From Bacillus sp. B1-b2 (GTDB lineage Bacteria > Bacillota > Bacilli > Bacillales > Cytobacillaceae): a stretch of DNA of 64,000 bases. The notes beneath the pieces are model-generated. The model was given only the letters and a program-made list of their open reading frames with translations. It was not told the origin of the DNA and did not search any database. Below are positions 1 through 9,739 of this stretch, one piece after another; within the stretch, counting starts at the first letter, position 1, and each line of letters begins with the position of its first letter. The stretch spans positions 124,001 through 188,000 of the forward strand of contig NZ_WEHU01000009.1 of assembly GCF_009183415.1 (NCBI RefSeq), given 5' to 3'. The position numbers and the translations under genes are program-made.

Positions 1-1589
1 ATAGATGTTGCACTCATAGAGAACTCATCTAAACCTAAACCTAATAACAATGGAATTGCAGTCTCATCTCCAGCCATTTCTCCACACATACCTGCCCATT
101 TACCTTCTTTATGAGCTGCATCAATAACCATTTTAATTAGACGTAGGATTGATGGGTTATATGGTTGGTAAAGGTATGAAACACGCTCATTCATACGGTC
201 TGCAGCCATTGTGTATTGGATTAAATCATTTGTACCAATACTGAAGAAGTCTACTTCTTTTGCAAATTGATCTGCAAGGACAGCTGTAGATGGAATTTCA
301 ACCATGATTCCTAATTCAATTTTCTCCGCTACTGTAACGCCTTCAGCAAGTAAATTAGCTTTTTCTTCTTCAAGTAAAGCTTTTGCTGCACGGAACTCAT
401 TTAATGTAGCGATCATCGGGAACATGATTTTCAAGTTTCCGTATGAGCTTGCACGCAATAATGCACGAAGCTGTGTACGGAAAATATCTTGCTCTTCTAA
501 GCATAGACGAATAGCACGGAAACCTAAGAATGGGTTCATTTCTTTTGGAAGATCAAGATATGGAAGTTCTTTATCTCCACCAATGTCTAATGTACGAACA
601 ACAACTGGTTTACCTTTCATGCCTTCTAATACCGCTTTGTAAGACTCAAACTGCTCATCTTCTGTTGGAAGTTGGTCTCTTCCCATGTATAAGAATTCAG
701 TTCTATATAGACCTACAGCTTCTCCACCATTGTTTACTACACCCTCTAAGTCATTTGGTGTTCCAATGTTAGCAGCAAGTTCAACATGAACGCCGTCAGA
801 GCTTACTGTTTTTTCATTAACAAGCTTGGCCCATTCTGCTTTTTGTTCTTCATATTGAGCAGCTGTTTTCTCATAACTAGCTACTACTTCTGGAGTTGGA
901 TTAATATGGATTTCACCTTTTAATCCGTCAACAATAACTAAATCGCCATTGTTAATTTCTTCTGTTGCTTTTTTCGTTCCAACTACTGCTGGAATTTCTA
1001 AAGAACGAGCCATAATAGCAGAGTGAGATGTACGACCACCGATGTCTGTTGTGAAACCCTTAACAAACTGACGGTTAAGCTGTGCTGTATCAGAAGGAGT
1101 TAAATCTTCTGCTACTACAATTACTTCTTCAGAAATCATGCTTGGGTTAGCTAAGTGTACGCCTAAAAGATGAGACATAACACGTTTTGTCACATCACGG
1201 ATATCAGCAGCTCTTTCTTTCATATACTCATTATCCATTGATTCGAACATCGTGATAAACATATCAGTCGTTTCTTTTAATGCAACTTCTGCATTAACAA
1301 GTTCTGCTTTCACTTTATCTTCAATAGGTGTGATTAATTCTGGATCACTTAAAACTAATAAATGTGCTTCAAAGATAGCAGCTTTATCAGCTCCAAGTTC
1401 GTTATGTGCTTTTTCACGAATAGCTTCTAATTCGCCTTTCGCTTTGCTTAAAGCTTCTTGAAAACGGTTGATTTCCAAGTCAGCATCAGCTACAGTCGTT
1501 TTTTCAAAAGAAAGATCAGGTTCTACTAGGCGATAAGCTTTGGCAATGGCTATTCCACTAGATGCGGCAATTCCTTGTAAGAAACTCAT
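1..1589 (-). CDS. ptsI: PTS enzyme I (phosphoenolpyruvate-protein phosphotransferase), 3' end cut by window
   Basis: Cytoplasmic enzyme I moves phosphate from PEP to HPr as the first step of PTS sugar uptake. About 529 codons are visible of a usual 570-575, so roughly 40 C-terminal residues lie outside the window. The protein starts [20 protein letters not shown]. The phospho-histidine is His189 in [12 protein letters not shown]. The PEP-binding barrel follows, with [11 protein letters not shown] and a catalytic Cys502 in [10 protein letters not shown]. The start ATG shares one base with the stop of ptsH (TAATG), so the two are translationally coupled. The frame is open from the start to the window edge, with no sign of damage. 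Confidence 0.97.
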   Translation of the reverse strand, partial: MSFLQGIAASSGIAIAKAYRLVEPDLSFEKTTVADADLEINRFQEALSKAKGELEAIREKAHNELGADKAAIFEAHLLVLSDPELITPIEDKVKAELVNAEVALKETTDMFITMFESMDNEYMKERAADIRDVTKRVMSHLLGVHLANPSMISEEVIVVAEDLTPSDTAQLNRQFVKGFTTDIGGRTSHSAIMARSLEIPAVVGTKKATEEINNGDLVIVDGLKGEIHINPTPEVVASYEKTAAQYEEQKAEWAKLVNEKTVSSDGVHVELAANIGTPNDLEGVVNNGGEAVGLYRTEFLYMGRDQLPTEDEQFESYKAVLEGMKGKPVVVRTLDIGGDKELPYLDLPKEMNPFLGFRAIRLCLEEQDIFRTQLRALLRASSYGNLKIMFPMIATLNEFRAAKALLEEEKANLLAEGVTVAEKIELGIMVEIPSTAVLADQFAKEVDFFSIGTNDLIQYTMAADRMNERVSYLYQPYNPSILRLIKMVIDAAHKEGKWAGMCGEMAGDETAIPLLLGLGLDEFSMSATS

Positions 1590-1855
1590 TATTCTGCTAA
1601 ACCTTCTTTGTTTAAAGTTTCTTGTAATCCGTTAATAGCTTCTTGCTCATCGCTACCGTCAGCAATAATTTTAATTTCTGCACCTTGGCCAATACCTAAA
1701 GACATAACACCCATGATAGATTTAAGATTTACTTTTTTATCTTTGTACTCTAATTGAATATCTGCATCAAATTTGCTTGCAGCTTGTACTAATAATGTAG
1801 CTGGTCTTGCATGAATTCCTGTATCTGCAATCACTTTAAATTGTTTTTCTAACAT
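1589..1855 (-). CDS. ptsH: HPr phosphocarrier protein
   Basis: HPr relays phosphate from enzyme I to sugar-specific EII components and, when phosphorylated on Ser46, acts as CcpA co-effector. Taking ATG at 1855 gives the standard 88 residues, with active His15 in TGIHARPAT and regulatory Ser46 in [10 protein letters not shown] longer in-frame start at 1876 exists, but its ATG sits on the AAGGAG that serves the 1855 start and would add seven residues not found in the family. It is the first gene of the ptsHI pair. No ptsG or glcT is seen upstream in the next 500 bases. A second complete HPr gene lies near 48.6 kb. Confidence 0.97.
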   Translation of the reverse strand: MLEKQFKVIADTGIHARPATLLVQAASKFDADIQLEYKDKKVNLKSIMGVMSLGIGQGAEIKIIADGSDEQEAINGLQETLNKEGLAE

Positions 1856-2381
1856 AAATGAATCAAACTCCTTCAAAATAATTTAAATAAGATGTGAACA
1901 ATTTCGTATACTTAGTTAAACTTAAAAGCCCAAAAAGCAAAGGAAAACTCTTGCTTATCCATAATTAATATATAACTTTATTCCTACCATTGTAAACTGA
2001 AAGCACCTTATTAAGTAATAGTATTGTTAAGCAACAAAGAGCACTTCGTATACAACTCATTACTAGCATTTTCTAAAATTCATAAGAAAATGTAATAATA
2101 TAGATTAAAATATGTAGACAAGTTAAGTTTATATAAATACATCTCAAAACAAAGGATAGCATTTCTTTTAATTCAAGACAATCAAAAATTATCAATCCAT
2201 ACAAAATAATTAACAATAGTATTAAATAATATATATAGTAGCTTAATAAATAATGAAATCTTTGTGAATTTTTTTCATATATCTTCCTAACTCAATTCTC
2301 TCATCACAAAAGCACTTGAATTATATGACAAAAAAGTTTTATTATGAAACATATTGTTCTTCGTAGTTAAGGGGTGTACAT
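1856..2381. other. Intergenic region upstream of ptsH and of the PilZ gene
   Basis: No coding signal is seen. On the minus strand a possible ptsH promoter is TTTACA (1991-1996), 18 bases, TATATT (1967-1972). On the plus strand TTGAAT followed 18 bases later by TATTAT, near 2320-2345, could serve the PilZ gene. I did not find a convincing cre site or a glcT antiterminator element. Confidence 0.4.
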
Positions 2382-2750
2382 ATGAGATATAAACGTCATG
2401 AATCTTTTCGTTATCAATTTAATGAACATATTGAAGCAGAATTTACTTTTAACCAACAGGATGATCATTCAACAATAAGTTCTCAAAAAGGAAAAGCGTA
2501 TGTGCATGATATAAGTCCAAATGGATTACGCTTTCACTCAGAGTTTGATTTACCGATCAACGCGAATCATTCTTCTTTAATATTAGAATTCATTCTGAAT
2601 GAAGAGAACATGTCCTTGCCAGGGCAAATAATATGGAAAAAGAAACTCGCTACTAGTTTTCTCTATGGGTTTAAAGGTAATGACTCCACTGATTCTAAAC
2701 AAAGGATAATAGAATTATTAAAAAAACATTCCAGGCAAAATAAACAATAA
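2382..2750 (+). CDS. Stand-alone PilZ-domain protein
   Basis: This 122-residue protein is predicted to be a cytoplasmic cyclic-di-GMP receptor. The PilZ signature D-x-S-x-x-G is present as DISPNG (43-48), followed by beta-strand segments and a GQIIWKK strand near 95. The N-terminal basic motif is RYKRHESFR (2-10). Its arginines are spaced RxxxxR rather than the textbook RxxxR, so ligand binding is probable but not certain. There is no signal peptide and no other domain. It starts with ATG 20 bases after a TATTAT-type -10 region and is monocistronic. Its output partner is not visible here. Confidence 0.75.
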   Translation: MRYKRHESFRYQFNEHIEAEFTFNQQDDHSTISSQKGKAYVHDISPNGLRFHSEFDLPINANHSSLILEFILNEENMSLPGQIIWKKKLATSFLYGFKGNDSTDSKQRIIELLKKHSRQNKQ

Positions 2751-2845
2751 GTATTTTGTAAATGGAGTATTATACCTTTTGAAAAATCATTTAATCTAAT
2801 CCTATTTTCTTTGATAGTCGTAGGTTAATAGAAGAAATTGATATC

Positions 2846-2900
2846 CAAAAAACTGTAGACCTCTTCTCCTACTCCCTCTATGGAAGTCTGTCTACAGTTT
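2846..2900 (-). terminator. Rho-independent terminator of the 64-residue gene
   Basis: An 11-bp perfect inverted repeat (2850-2860 with 2890-2900) reads on the minus strand as a stem ending CTACAG followed by TTTTTT. It lies just after the stop of the gene ending at 2930. The 29-base loop is unusually long. Confidence 0.6.
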
Positions 2901-2929
2901 ATATTTAAGCAAGCTATTCAATTGTTTAA

Positions 2930-3124
2930 TCAGCTTCTCGGTTCATCTAAATAGGAATAGGTAACATCTCCACCAATTTCTGCAATTCCTCTAAAATGTT
3001 TAAAATCTTCCCTTTTTACTAATACTGCACGAAATGTCAAAAAATCATTTTTTCCGACTCTATATGATTCTAATTCCTTTGATTGTAGCTGATTTAATAC
3101 TTGTTCGATTGCTGTATTTTCCAT
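2930..3124 (-). CDS. Conserved-looking small hypothetical protein (64 aa)
   Basis: I do not recognise the family. The ATG is preceded by GGAAGGAG at 7 bases, and a terminator follows the stop, so the gene is very likely real. The product is soluble, mixed alpha/beta, with an N-terminal helix (AIEQVLNQLQSKELESY) and a C-terminal segment rich in charged and aromatic residues ending YLDEPRS. There is no membrane segment or metal-binding motif. It is monocistronic between the PilZ gene and ykvS. Confidence 0.75.
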   Translation of the reverse strand: MENTAIEQVLNQLQSKELESYRVGKNDFLTFRAVLVKREDFKHFRGIAEIGGDVTYSYLDEPRS

Positions 3125-3529
3125 TCAAATACTCCTTCCATTTAATGCTTACATTTCTTCATATTTTAAAATAATTCCTTGATGATGCAAAGTAAAATCT
3201 TTCGATTGTAAATTTTTCCTAAAGTTTTCTTAATTCAAACTTTATCTTATGTATAATTCAGATAATTATGTTATAATAGCTTCTAATCAATTTTGATTCT
3301 TTATTTCCAGTTAAAGTGATATTTCTCTTCTTTTTTTACTGGGAATATAATATTATGACTAAATATTATTCTCTTAAACTATTTAGTACATGTGTATCCA
3401 TCTATTACGTATACATAAAATATTCAAATGGAACGTTCATTACACTTTGCGAATACGCTCTAATAATAGAGTTATTTATTGTTAGACAGATTCTATAAAT
3501 AAAACTGGGATGACAAGGAGAGATTGCTA
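3125..3529. other. Intergenic region before ykvS
   Basis: This AT-rich stretch contains only a low-complexity 60-codon reading frame (3316-3498) with no ribosome binding site, which I do not count as a gene. A TATAAT near 3280 may be part of a promoter for ykvS. Confidence 0.4.
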
Positions 3530-3703
3530 GTGAAAAGAGCCGAGGTTGGTAATATCATTGAGTTTAGAGGACTGCAAGGAATTGTTGAAAAAGTAAATGA
3601 AAATTCAGTGATTGTCGATTTAACATATATGAACAATTATCGTGACCTAGAGCTAGAGCAAAGAACAGTTGTTAACCATAAAAACTATCGTATCATAAAA
3701 TAA
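3530..3703 (+). CDS. ykvS: YkvS family protein (DUF2187)
   Basis: This 57-residue protein of unknown function belongs to a family common in Bacillaceae. It starts at GTG 3530, with AAGGAG nine bases upstream. The sequence VGNIIEFRGLQGIVEKVNEN followed by SVIVDLT is the YkvS signature and suggests a small SH3-like beta barrel. TVVNHKNYRIIK closes the protein. It is followed directly by a strong terminator, so it is monocistronic. Its position between ptsHI and ykvI matches the B. subtilis order. Confidence 0.85.
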   Translation: MKRAEVGNIIEFRGLQGIVEKVNENSVIVDLTYMNNYRDLELEQRTVVNHKNYRIIK

Positions 3704-3715
3704 GTTTTTAAAGGA

Positions 3716-3760
3716 AAGAAGTCAAAAAGGATGTGTATTCCTTCTATGACTTCTTTTTTT
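3716..3760 (+). terminator. Terminator of ykvS
   Basis: Stem AAGAAGTCA (3717-3725) pairs with TGACTTCTT (3747-3755), followed by a run of T to 3760. It lies 13 bases after the ykvS stop. Confidence 0.8.
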
Positions 3761-3796
3761 GTATCCGCTTTAATTACATATATAATAAGGAAGAAA

Positions 3797-3901
3797 CTAC
3801 TCTTCTGCTAGCTCCTTCTTTGTTTTAACTTTACCATGTGGTTTTTGCTTTTGTTTACGTACAGTCCATTCTCTCTCTTGTTCTCTTTTAGCTTTAGACA
3901 T
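3797..3901 (-). CDS. Small basic protein, DUF6254-like (34 aa)
   Basis: Starting at ATG 3901 there is an ideal GGAGG seven bases upstream (part of GGAGGTGATTAT), which overrides longer in-frame starts up to 4003. The product MSKAKREQEREWTVRKQKQK is followed by PHGKVKTKKELAEE. It is extremely hydrophilic and basic and likely disordered or helical. It fits my recollection of the DUF6254 family of tiny Bacillus proteins; the function is unknown. It is monocistronic. Confidence 0.65.
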   Translation of the reverse strand: MSKAKREQEREWTVRKQKQKPHGKVKTKKELAEE

Positions 3902-4050
3902 ATAATCACCTCCATCCTTATTCTTATCATAAGCAATAAACTTTCTTTTATCCAAATGACTAATATATGTATTATCTGAGTTTTCGAAATAAAAAATAAT
4001 CATTTGACCAGATAGAAAAAAACTGTTAACATCATTTTATATTTTAAATA

Positions 4051-4163
4051 ATAGCGTGCTATGAATGTTATGGATCACACTATAACTGGAGCAGCTTCTG
4101 GAGAGACCGTATCTTTATAGAACGGCACCGAAGGATTCACAATCTCAGGTAAAAGGACAGAAG
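4051..4163 (+). promoter_or_regulatory. Glycine riboswitch, single aptamer with a possible 5' ghost aptamer
   Basis: The aptamer spans 4095-4163. P1 is CTTCTG (4095-4100) paired with CAGAAG (4158-4163). The conserved core GAGAGACCG, GCACCGAAGG and CTCAGGTAAAAGGACAG is all present in order. Only one full aptamer is seen. Just upstream a 7-of-8 bp stem (4051-4058 with 4076-4083) could be the 5' ghost aptamer of a type-2 singleton. The next genes on this strand encode an ACT-domain protein and a DUF711 protein, not the glycine cleavage system. A strong hairpin at 4199-4241 is the likely expression platform. Confidence 0.82.
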
Positions 4164-4198
4164 ATTAACCATTACTTACTACATGTAAAGAGGTTTTT

Positions 4199-4252
4199 CT
4201 TAGCCCTTAAAGCGGATTGTTATCCATGCTTTAAGGGCTAAACTTGTTTTAA
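4199..4252 (+). terminator. Hairpin after the glycine aptamer (probable expression platform)
   Basis: A 14-bp stem, TTAGCCCTTAAAGC with GCTTTAAGGGCTAA around a 14-base loop, starts 36 bases after the aptamer. The T tract that follows is weak (ACTTGTTTT). A second weaker stem, TTACTTAA (4297-4304) with TTAAGTAA (4318-4325), lies further on. Which one is the switch is not clear from sequence alone. Confidence 0.55.
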
Positions 4253-4413
4253 GTAATCTAAAATAGTACTCCTTTAAAAAGAGACCTATTAAAGTCTTAC
4301 TTAAGCACTCTTTTCATTTAAGTAATGGGGTTTTATTTCTCCATACATATTTAGCTAAAAGCTATACTCTCTCTGATTATTTCAGGAGATAAACAAAATA
4401 ATGAGGTGAAAAA

Positions 4414-4692
4414 ATGACTCAACAACGTAGGGCAGTCGTTAGTGTAATTGGTAAGGATCAAGTCGGCATAATTAGTAAGGTTACCACTATTCTTTCCAAT
4501 AACAACATCAACATTTTAGACATTAGTCAAACCATTCTCCAAGATTTCTTTACCATGATGATGTTAGTGGATATTTCTGATAAAGAAAATCTAGATGAGT
4601 TAAGAAAGCAGTTAGATGAGTTAAGCAACGAGCTTCATTTAAAGATTAATATACAGTTAGAAGAAATCTTTCAATCCATGCACCGTGTATAA
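4414..4692 (+). CDS. ACT-domain protein, UPF0237 family
   Basis: This 92-residue protein consists of one ACT domain, a fold that usually binds amino acids. The strand [19 protein letters not shown] with the following helix [18 protein letters not shown] carries the conserved glycine-rich ligand turn (GKDQVG, 13-18). The ATG has GAGGTG five bases upstream. It sits 11 bases before the DUF711 gene, a pairing seen widely in bacteria. The upstream glycine riboswitch suggests that the ligand or pathway involves glycine or a related amino acid; this is inference. Confidence 0.9.
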   Translation: MTQQRRAVVSVIGKDQVGIISKVTTILSNNNINILDISQTILQDFFTMMMLVDISDKENLDELRKQLDELSNELHLKINIQLEEIFQSMHRV

Positions 4693-4709
4693 GAAGGAAG
4701 GTAATGATG

Positions 4710-6071
4710 ATGAAAATTGCTTTAAATGAAATGATGGAAACAATTAATATGGTACAAATGGAAAATTTAGATATAAGAACAGTAACAATGGGTATAAGCT
4801 TATATGATTGTGCAGATTCAGATTTTAATAAAATGAACCAAGCAGTTTATGATAAAATTACAAACTATGCACGTGAATTAACTACAGTCGCAAACGCTGT
4901 GGAAAAGGAATACGGAATCCCTATTATTAATAAACGTATATCCATTACGCCTATTGCAGAAATTTTAGGAAATTCTACAGTTGAACAAGCTATAACGTTA
5001 GCTAAAACACTAGATAAAGCAGCCAAAGATTTACATGTAGATTTTATTGGTGGCTTTTCTGCACTTGTACATAAAGGGATTGCTAAAGGTGACCAAACTT
5101 TGTTGGATGCTCTCCCTACGGCTTTGACTGTAACAGATCGTGTTTGTGCTTCTGTTTCTGTTGGCTCTACTCGGTCTGGTATAAATATGGATGCTGTTAA
5201 AACAATGGGTAAGGTACTTAAGCAAGCTGCTGAGTTATCAAAGGACCAAAATGGATTAGCTTGTGCCAAGCTGGTAGTTTTTTGTAATCCTGTGGAAGAC
5301 AACCCATTTATGGCAGGTGCTTTTCATGGAGCTGGCGAAGGCGAAGTAGTTCTTAATGTCGGAGTTAGTGGGCCAGGAGTAGTGTTAAGTGCGTTAAAAA
5401 AATATCCTGATGCCGACCTTGGAGAAGTATCTGAAATCATTAAGAAAACAGCTTTCAAAATTACGAGAGCTGGTGAATTAATTGGCAGAGTAGTCGCAGA
5501 GCGATTGGACGTCCCATTTGGAATCATGGATTTATCTCTTGCTCCAACAAATGCCGTAAACGATAGTGTTGCCGAAATTCTAGAAGAAATTGGACTAGAA
5601 CGTGTAGGTACTCACGGTACAATAGCAGCACTCGCATTAATGAATGATGCAGTAAAAAAAGGCGGCGCTATGGCAAGTAGCTATGTTGGCGGATTAAGTG
5701 GTGCATTTATACCAGTAAGTGAAGATAACGGGATGATCCGAGGAATACTTGATGAGAGTCTTACTCTATCAAAGCTAGAAGCAATGACATGTGTTTGTTC
5801 TGTTGGATTAGATATGATTGCACTAACAGGAGACGTAAGTGCGGAAACTTTATCTGCCATTATAGCAGACGAAGCAGCAATCGGTATGATAAATAAAAAA
5901 ACAACTGCTGTCCGCGTTATTCCTGTTCCAGGTAAGAAAGAAGGCGAAATAGTAGAATTTGGAGGCTTATTAGGAAGAGCACCCGTTATGGGAGTCAACC
6001 CATTTAGTTCTGCCAAATTAATTAATCGCGCAGGAAGAATACCTTCCCCATTACAGGCATTGATTAATTAA
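4710..6071 (+). CDS. DUF711 / UPF0210 (PFL-like) family protein
   Basis: About 453 residues, full length for the UPF0210 family, which has a pyruvate-formate-lyase-like fold and no settled reaction. The N-terminal motif [20 protein letters not shown] and the later [15 protein letters not shown] and [12 protein letters not shown] are typical. Three ATG codons occur in a row (4704, 4707, 4710). AAGGAAGG lies 2, 5 and 8 bases before them, so I choose the third. No radical glycine motif is visible, so true PFL activity is not implied. It forms a two-gene operon with the ACT protein downstream of the glycine riboswitch. Confidence 0.9.
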   Translation: MKIALNEMMETINMVQMENLDIRTVTMGISLYDCADSDFNKMNQAVYDKITNYARELTTVANAVEKEYGIPIINKRISITPIAEILGNSTVEQAITLAKTLDKAAKDLHVDFIGGFSALVHKGIAKGDQTLLDALPTALTVTDRVCASVSVGSTRSGINMDAVKTMGKVLKQAAELSKDQNGLACAKLVVFCNPVEDNPFMAGAFHGAGEGEVVLNVGVSGPGVVLSALKKYPDADLGEVSEIIKKTAFKITRAGELIGRVVAERLDVPFGIMDLSLAPTNAVNDSVAEILEEIGLERVGTHGTIAALALMNDAVKKGGAMASSYVGGLSGAFIPVSEDNGMIRGILDESLTLSKLEAMTCVCSVGLDMIALTGDVSAETLSAIIADEAAIGMINKKTTAVRVIPVPGKKEGEIVEFGGLLGRAPVMGVNPFSSAKLINRAGRIPSPLQALIN

Positions 6072-6087
6072 AATATAAGTTTAGTTT

Positions 6088-6113
6088 AGGGACCATTATT
6101 TTTAATGGTCCCT
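6088..6113 (+). terminator. Hairpin after the DUF711 gene
   Basis: An 11-bp stem AGGGACCATTA with TAATGGTCCCT around a short T loop, 17 bases after the stop. There is no clear T tract after it. The sequence beyond (to about 6200), read on the minus strand, resembles dispersed Bacillaceae intergenic repeats. Confidence 0.5.
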
Positions 6114-6293
6114 TAGGCTGTCGAGAAACCCTTCCATTGACTTGGTGTTTCCTCCCAGATCACACAGGAGTTTCCCCACTTCCACTACAACCACCTGGCT
6201 GAAAATTATATTTTATCTTTCTGATTGCTTTTCCTACAAGCTGAAGGACCATTTCTTTCAGGCCCCCTCAAACCTATTAAATAATTATTATCT

Positions 6294-7331
6294 TTATCTT
6301 CTTTCAGGTAATGGTTTAATCCATAAAAACAGTAAAAATAGTAAACTTATGTAGCCAAATACAGGATATAACCAAGATAATAAAGTACCATATTGAACAA
6401 AACTAATAAGATAAGAAACTAAAATAATCCCTCCAATAATAACGATGCTTGGTAATGGAATGTAGCTTCTTAATTGTCTTTCTAATCCGTAAATATTTCC
6501 AATTACAGATGTGAAAATCTCTCCATAAATAACTAATATATAAACCCAAGAAAGTTGTGGAGCTAATGTTTTCATAATAGTAGCCATAGGGATAGAGAAT
6601 TGTTCTACATCAGAAAGCATCATTAAGGAAAAATGACTTGATATAAGTATTAACATTAAAGCTATTCCACCAATTATTCCTCCCCACTTCACTACTTCTT
6701 CATCGCCAATTTCTGTAGCGGCCGGAACAAGTACTGCAATGGATAAGGCTAAATTTAAAGCACTATAGGAAAACGGTGATGTAAACATTTTTAAGCTAAC
6801 GTCCTGAAAGAGGAAAATCTTCTCACCAAATCCAGGCAAATTAACAGATAGTATAAATAATATGAGACTAAAGCTAATCATGATTGGCACAACAAATGTA
6901 TTAACCGCAAAAAGCCCCTTCGTACCTACCATCATAACCATTAGAGCCAGCACAATGGTAAAAAGCACACCAAACGTTTTATTAATTCCGAGCTGTTCTT
7001 CAAACACAGCTCCCGCACCAGAAAACATGACTGCACAAACCCCAATTAACATAAGCAATAATGCAAGATTTATAATATTCCCTATATACTTTCCAAACAG
7101 ATAGACGGTAAATTGCTGATATGAAGTGGCTTTTATTCTTACAGAAATTCGCATTAATTTTGATCCAAAATAAGCAAAAATGATGCCGCTTATTAATATT
7201 CCTATTAAACCATAGAATCCATATTGTGAGAAAAAGACAACTATTTCTCTACCAGTTGCAAATCCAGCTCCTACTACTGTTCCAACATATACTGCTGCCA
7301 GTTGTATGCAAGCGCTCCATTTATTTTTCAC
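6294..7331 (-). CDS. ykvI: YkvI family multispanning membrane transporter
   Basis: A 345-residue membrane protein with about ten hydrophobic segments, beginning WSACIQLAAVYVGTVVGAGF. The broken-helix glycine motif VVGAGFATGRE near 20-30 is like that of APC/LeuT-fold transporters. The substrate is unknown. The start is GTG at 7331 with GGGAGGGAAG upstream. It is next to clpE and divergent from it, the same neighbourhood as B. subtilis ykvI. No frameshift or truncation is seen. Confidence 0.82.
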   Translation of the reverse strand: MKNKWSACIQLAAVYVGTVVGAGFATGREIVVFFSQYGFYGLIGILISGIIFAYFGSKLMRISVRIKATSYQQFTVYLFGKYIGNIINLALLLMLIGVCAVMFSGAGAVFEEQLGINKTFGVLFTIVLALMVMMVGTKGLFAVNTFVVPIMISFSLILFILSVNLPGFGEKIFLFQDVSLKMFTSPFSYSALNLALSIAVLVPAATEIGDEEVVKWGGIIGGIALMLILISSHFSLMMLSDVEQFSIPMATIMKTLAPQLSWVYILVIYGEIFTSVIGNIYGLERQLRSYIPLPSIVIIGGIILVSYLISFVQYGTLLSWLYPVFGYISLLFLLFLWIKPLPERR

Positions 7332-7470
7332 TGACTTCCCTCCCTACATCAACTATATGTAGAAATGGACAAACAATGACGAGCTTTTCAGGAACTTTAA
7401 AACTATTTTATTAAAAAATAACAAATTAACGTATTTCCATAAATTCACAATGTAAACACAAGCAAAATTC

Positions 7471-7529
7471 TTGAAAGTCAAAAAAGGTCAAAGTATAATC
7501 ATAATTACAAAAGGTCAACTTTAGTCAAA
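7471..7529 (+). promoter_or_regulatory. clpE promoter with two CtsR operators
   Basis: A sigma-A promoter is present: TTGAAA (7471-7476), 17 bases, TATAAT (7494-7499). One CtsR heptad repeat, AGTCAAAAAAGGTCAAA (7476-7492), fills the spacer. A second, GGTCAACTTTAGTCAAA (7513-7529), covers the start region. Both fit the known RGTCAAA-N3-RGTCAAA operator, so clpE should be repressed by CtsR and induced by heat or protein damage. Confidence 0.92.
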
Positions 7530-7549
7530 GATTTAAAGGAGGATTTATG

Positions 7550-9706
7550 ATGAACTGTCAAATTTGCCAAGAAAAACAAGCAAACGTAAGTGTAAGATAT
7601 GTAGTGAACAACCATGAACACATGATAAATCTGTGCCATTCTTGCTATCAAACAGAAAAACAAAAAATGACACAAACTAATCCAATCGGTTTTCACTCCT
7701 TCCCTTTCGATGAATTATATAAATCATTAAGCCAATCTAATCAAACTGGCTCATATAAATCAGCTAATCAAGCGACCATGAATAAGAATATAAATAAAGA
7801 TGGTATCCTTGATAAATATGGAAAGAATTTAAACCATCTAGCAAATGCAGGTCTTATTGATCCTGTTATTGGTAGAGAAGAAGAAATTAATCGTGTTATT
7901 GAAATTCTTAATCGTAGAAACAAAAATAACCCTGTATTGATCGGCGAACCTGGTGTCGGAAAAACAGCCATTGCGGAAGGTCTAGCACTTAAAATTGCAG
8001 AAGGAATTGTTCCGAAAAAGCTTCAAAATAAAGAAATATATTTATTAGATGTCGCTTCTCTTGTTACAAATACAGGCATTAGAGGACAATTCGAGGAAAG
8101 AATGAAACAAGTTATTCAAGAGATACAGCAAAGAAAGAATGTTATTGTTTTTATTGATGAAATACATCAAATAGTTGGTGCTGGCTCTGCAGAAGGATCA
8201 ATGGATGCTAGTAATATCCTTAAACCTGCACTTGCTCGCGGAGAACTTCATATCATTGGAGCAACGACCCTAAAAGAGTACCGACAAATTGAAAAAGATG
8301 CTGCATTAGAACGTAGATTTCAGCCTGTGCAAGTAAGTGAGCCTTCTGCTGAATCAGCTATTTTCATCCTAAATGGGTTAAAAGATCGTTATGAAACCTT
8401 TCATGAAGTCTTATATACAGAAGATGCGATAAGAGCATGTGTGGAGCTTTCTGACCGCTATATTCAAGATCGATTCCTACCAGATAAAGCCATCGATTTA
8501 ATGGATGAAGCCGGTTCAAAAGTGAATCTTTCCTCAACCTACCAAAGTACAGAGGAAATTGAAACTCGCTTATTAACTATTAATAAAGAGAAAGATCTAG
8601 CATTAAAAGAAGAAAACTACGAAAAAGCAGCAGAGTTACGTAAAGAAGAACAGCAATTAGAGCGTGCCTTAAACGAAACTAAATTAGAAGAAAAACCAGT
8701 TATTGATGTATCGCTCATTCAAGAACTTATTGAAAAGAAAACAGGTATTCCTGTTGGTAAATTACAAGAAGATGAACAGAAAAAAATGAAAACATTAAAT
8801 GAAAGCTTGGCATCTAAAGTAATTGGGCAAGAAGAAGCAGTAAAAAAAGTTGCAAAAGCAATTAGAAGAAGCCGAGCTGGCTTAAAAGCGAAAAACAGAC
8901 CTATCGGAAGCTTTTTATTTGTCGGACCAACAGGTGTAGGTAAAACGGAGCTTACTAAAACACTTGCTGAAGAATTATTTGGAACAAAAGAAAGTATGAT
9001 TCGTTTAGACATGAGTGAATATATGGAGAAACATAGTATTAGTAAAATCATCGGATCACCACCTGGCTATGTTGGTCATGATGAAGCTGGGCAATTAACA
9101 GAAAAAGTAAGAAGAAATCCTTATAGCATCATTCTATTAGATGAAATTGAGAAAGCACATCCTGACATTCAAACAATATTTCTGCAAATTTTAGAAGATG
9201 GGCGCTTAACTGATAGCCAAGGTAGAACAGTAAGCTTTAAAGATTCTGTAATCATTATGACAAGCAATGCAAGTGTTGGCCAAAAAGCAAAAGTAGTTGG
9301 ATTTGGTAATAATCTGGCTTTAGAAGAGTCCAATCTTTTACAAGCATTAGGTAGCTTCTTCAAGCCAGAATTTCTAAATCGTTTTGATGCTATCATAGAA
9401 TTCAAGCAGTTAGAAAAAGAGCATCTACTCCGTATAACAGATATCTTACTAGATGAGCTTTACTCTACACTAAATGATCAAAACATTACCTTACATGTAA
9501 CCTCTGAGGTAAAGGATAAATTAGTGGAGCTTGGAACTCACCCTGACTTTGGAGCTCGTCCATTAAGAAGAGTAATTCAGGAACACTTAGAAGATCCATT
9601 AGCAGACGTAATACTGGATTATCCTGAAATGAAAGAAGTTAGTGCAGTGTTAGAAGATGGTCAAGTAAAGATAACACCACATAAAAATGAAAGAGTTTCT
9701 CTATAA
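7550..9706 (+). CDS. clpE: ATP-dependent Clp protease ATP-binding subunit ClpE
   Basis: AAA+ unfoldase partner of ClpP, acting on damaged proteins. About 718 residues. A N-terminal C4 zinc finger (Cys3, Cys6, Cys29, Cys32) marks it as ClpE rather than ClpC. The first Walker A GEPGVGKT is near 132-139. A UVR-type coiled segment (ENYEKAAELRKEEQQLE) is near 340-380. The second Walker A GPTGVGKT is near 459-466. A C-terminal D2-small domain follows. ATG 7547 and 7550 are adjacent; AAAGGAGG is better spaced for 7550. It has its own CtsR-controlled promoter and a terminator right at the stop. Confidence 0.96.
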   Translation: MNCQICQEKQANVSVRYVVNNHEHMINLCHSCYQTEKQKMTQTNPIGFHSFPFDELYKSLSQSNQTGSYKSANQATMNKNINKDGILDKYGKNLNHLANAGLIDPVIGREEEINRVIEILNRRNKNNPVLIGEPGVGKTAIAEGLALKIAEGIVPKKLQNKEIYLLDVASLVTNTGIRGQFEERMKQVIQEIQQRKNVIVFIDEIHQIVGAGSAEGSMDASNILKPALARGELHIIGATTLKEYRQIEKDAALERRFQPVQVSEPSAESAIFILNGLKDRYETFHEVLYTEDAIRACVELSDRYIQDRFLPDKAIDLMDEAGSKVNLSSTYQSTEEIETRLLTINKEKDLALKEENYEKAAELRKEEQQLERALNETKLEEKPVIDVSLIQELIEKKTGIPVGKLQEDEQKKMKTLNESLASKVIGQEEAVKKVAKAIRRSRAGLKAKNRPIGSFLFVGPTGVGKTELTKTLAEELFGTKESMIRLDMSEYMEKHSISKIIGSPPGYVGHDEAGQLTEKVRRNPYSIILLDEIEKAHPDIQTIFLQILEDGRLTDSQGRTVSFKDSVIIMTSNASVGQKAKVVGFGNNLALEESNLLQALGSFFKPEFLNRFDAIIEFKQLEKEHLLRITDILLDELYSTLNDQNITLHVTSEVKDKLVELGTHPDFGARPLRRVIQEHLEDPLADVILDYPEMKEVSAVLEDGQVKITPHKNERVSL

Positions 9707-9739
9707 AAAAAATCGTGGGAATAACCCCACGATTTTTTT
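9705..9739. terminator. Bidirectional terminator between clpE and the M3 peptidase
   Basis: A 13-bp stem (9707-9719 with 9726-9738) with A and T runs on either side. It works for both convergent genes, and both stop codons lie at its edges. Confidence 0.88.

Noticed and set aside
3316-3498. 60-codon reading frame before ykvS
   Set aside because: No ribosome binding site, AT-driven composition rich in Ile/Tyr/Phe, and it lies in a promoter region.
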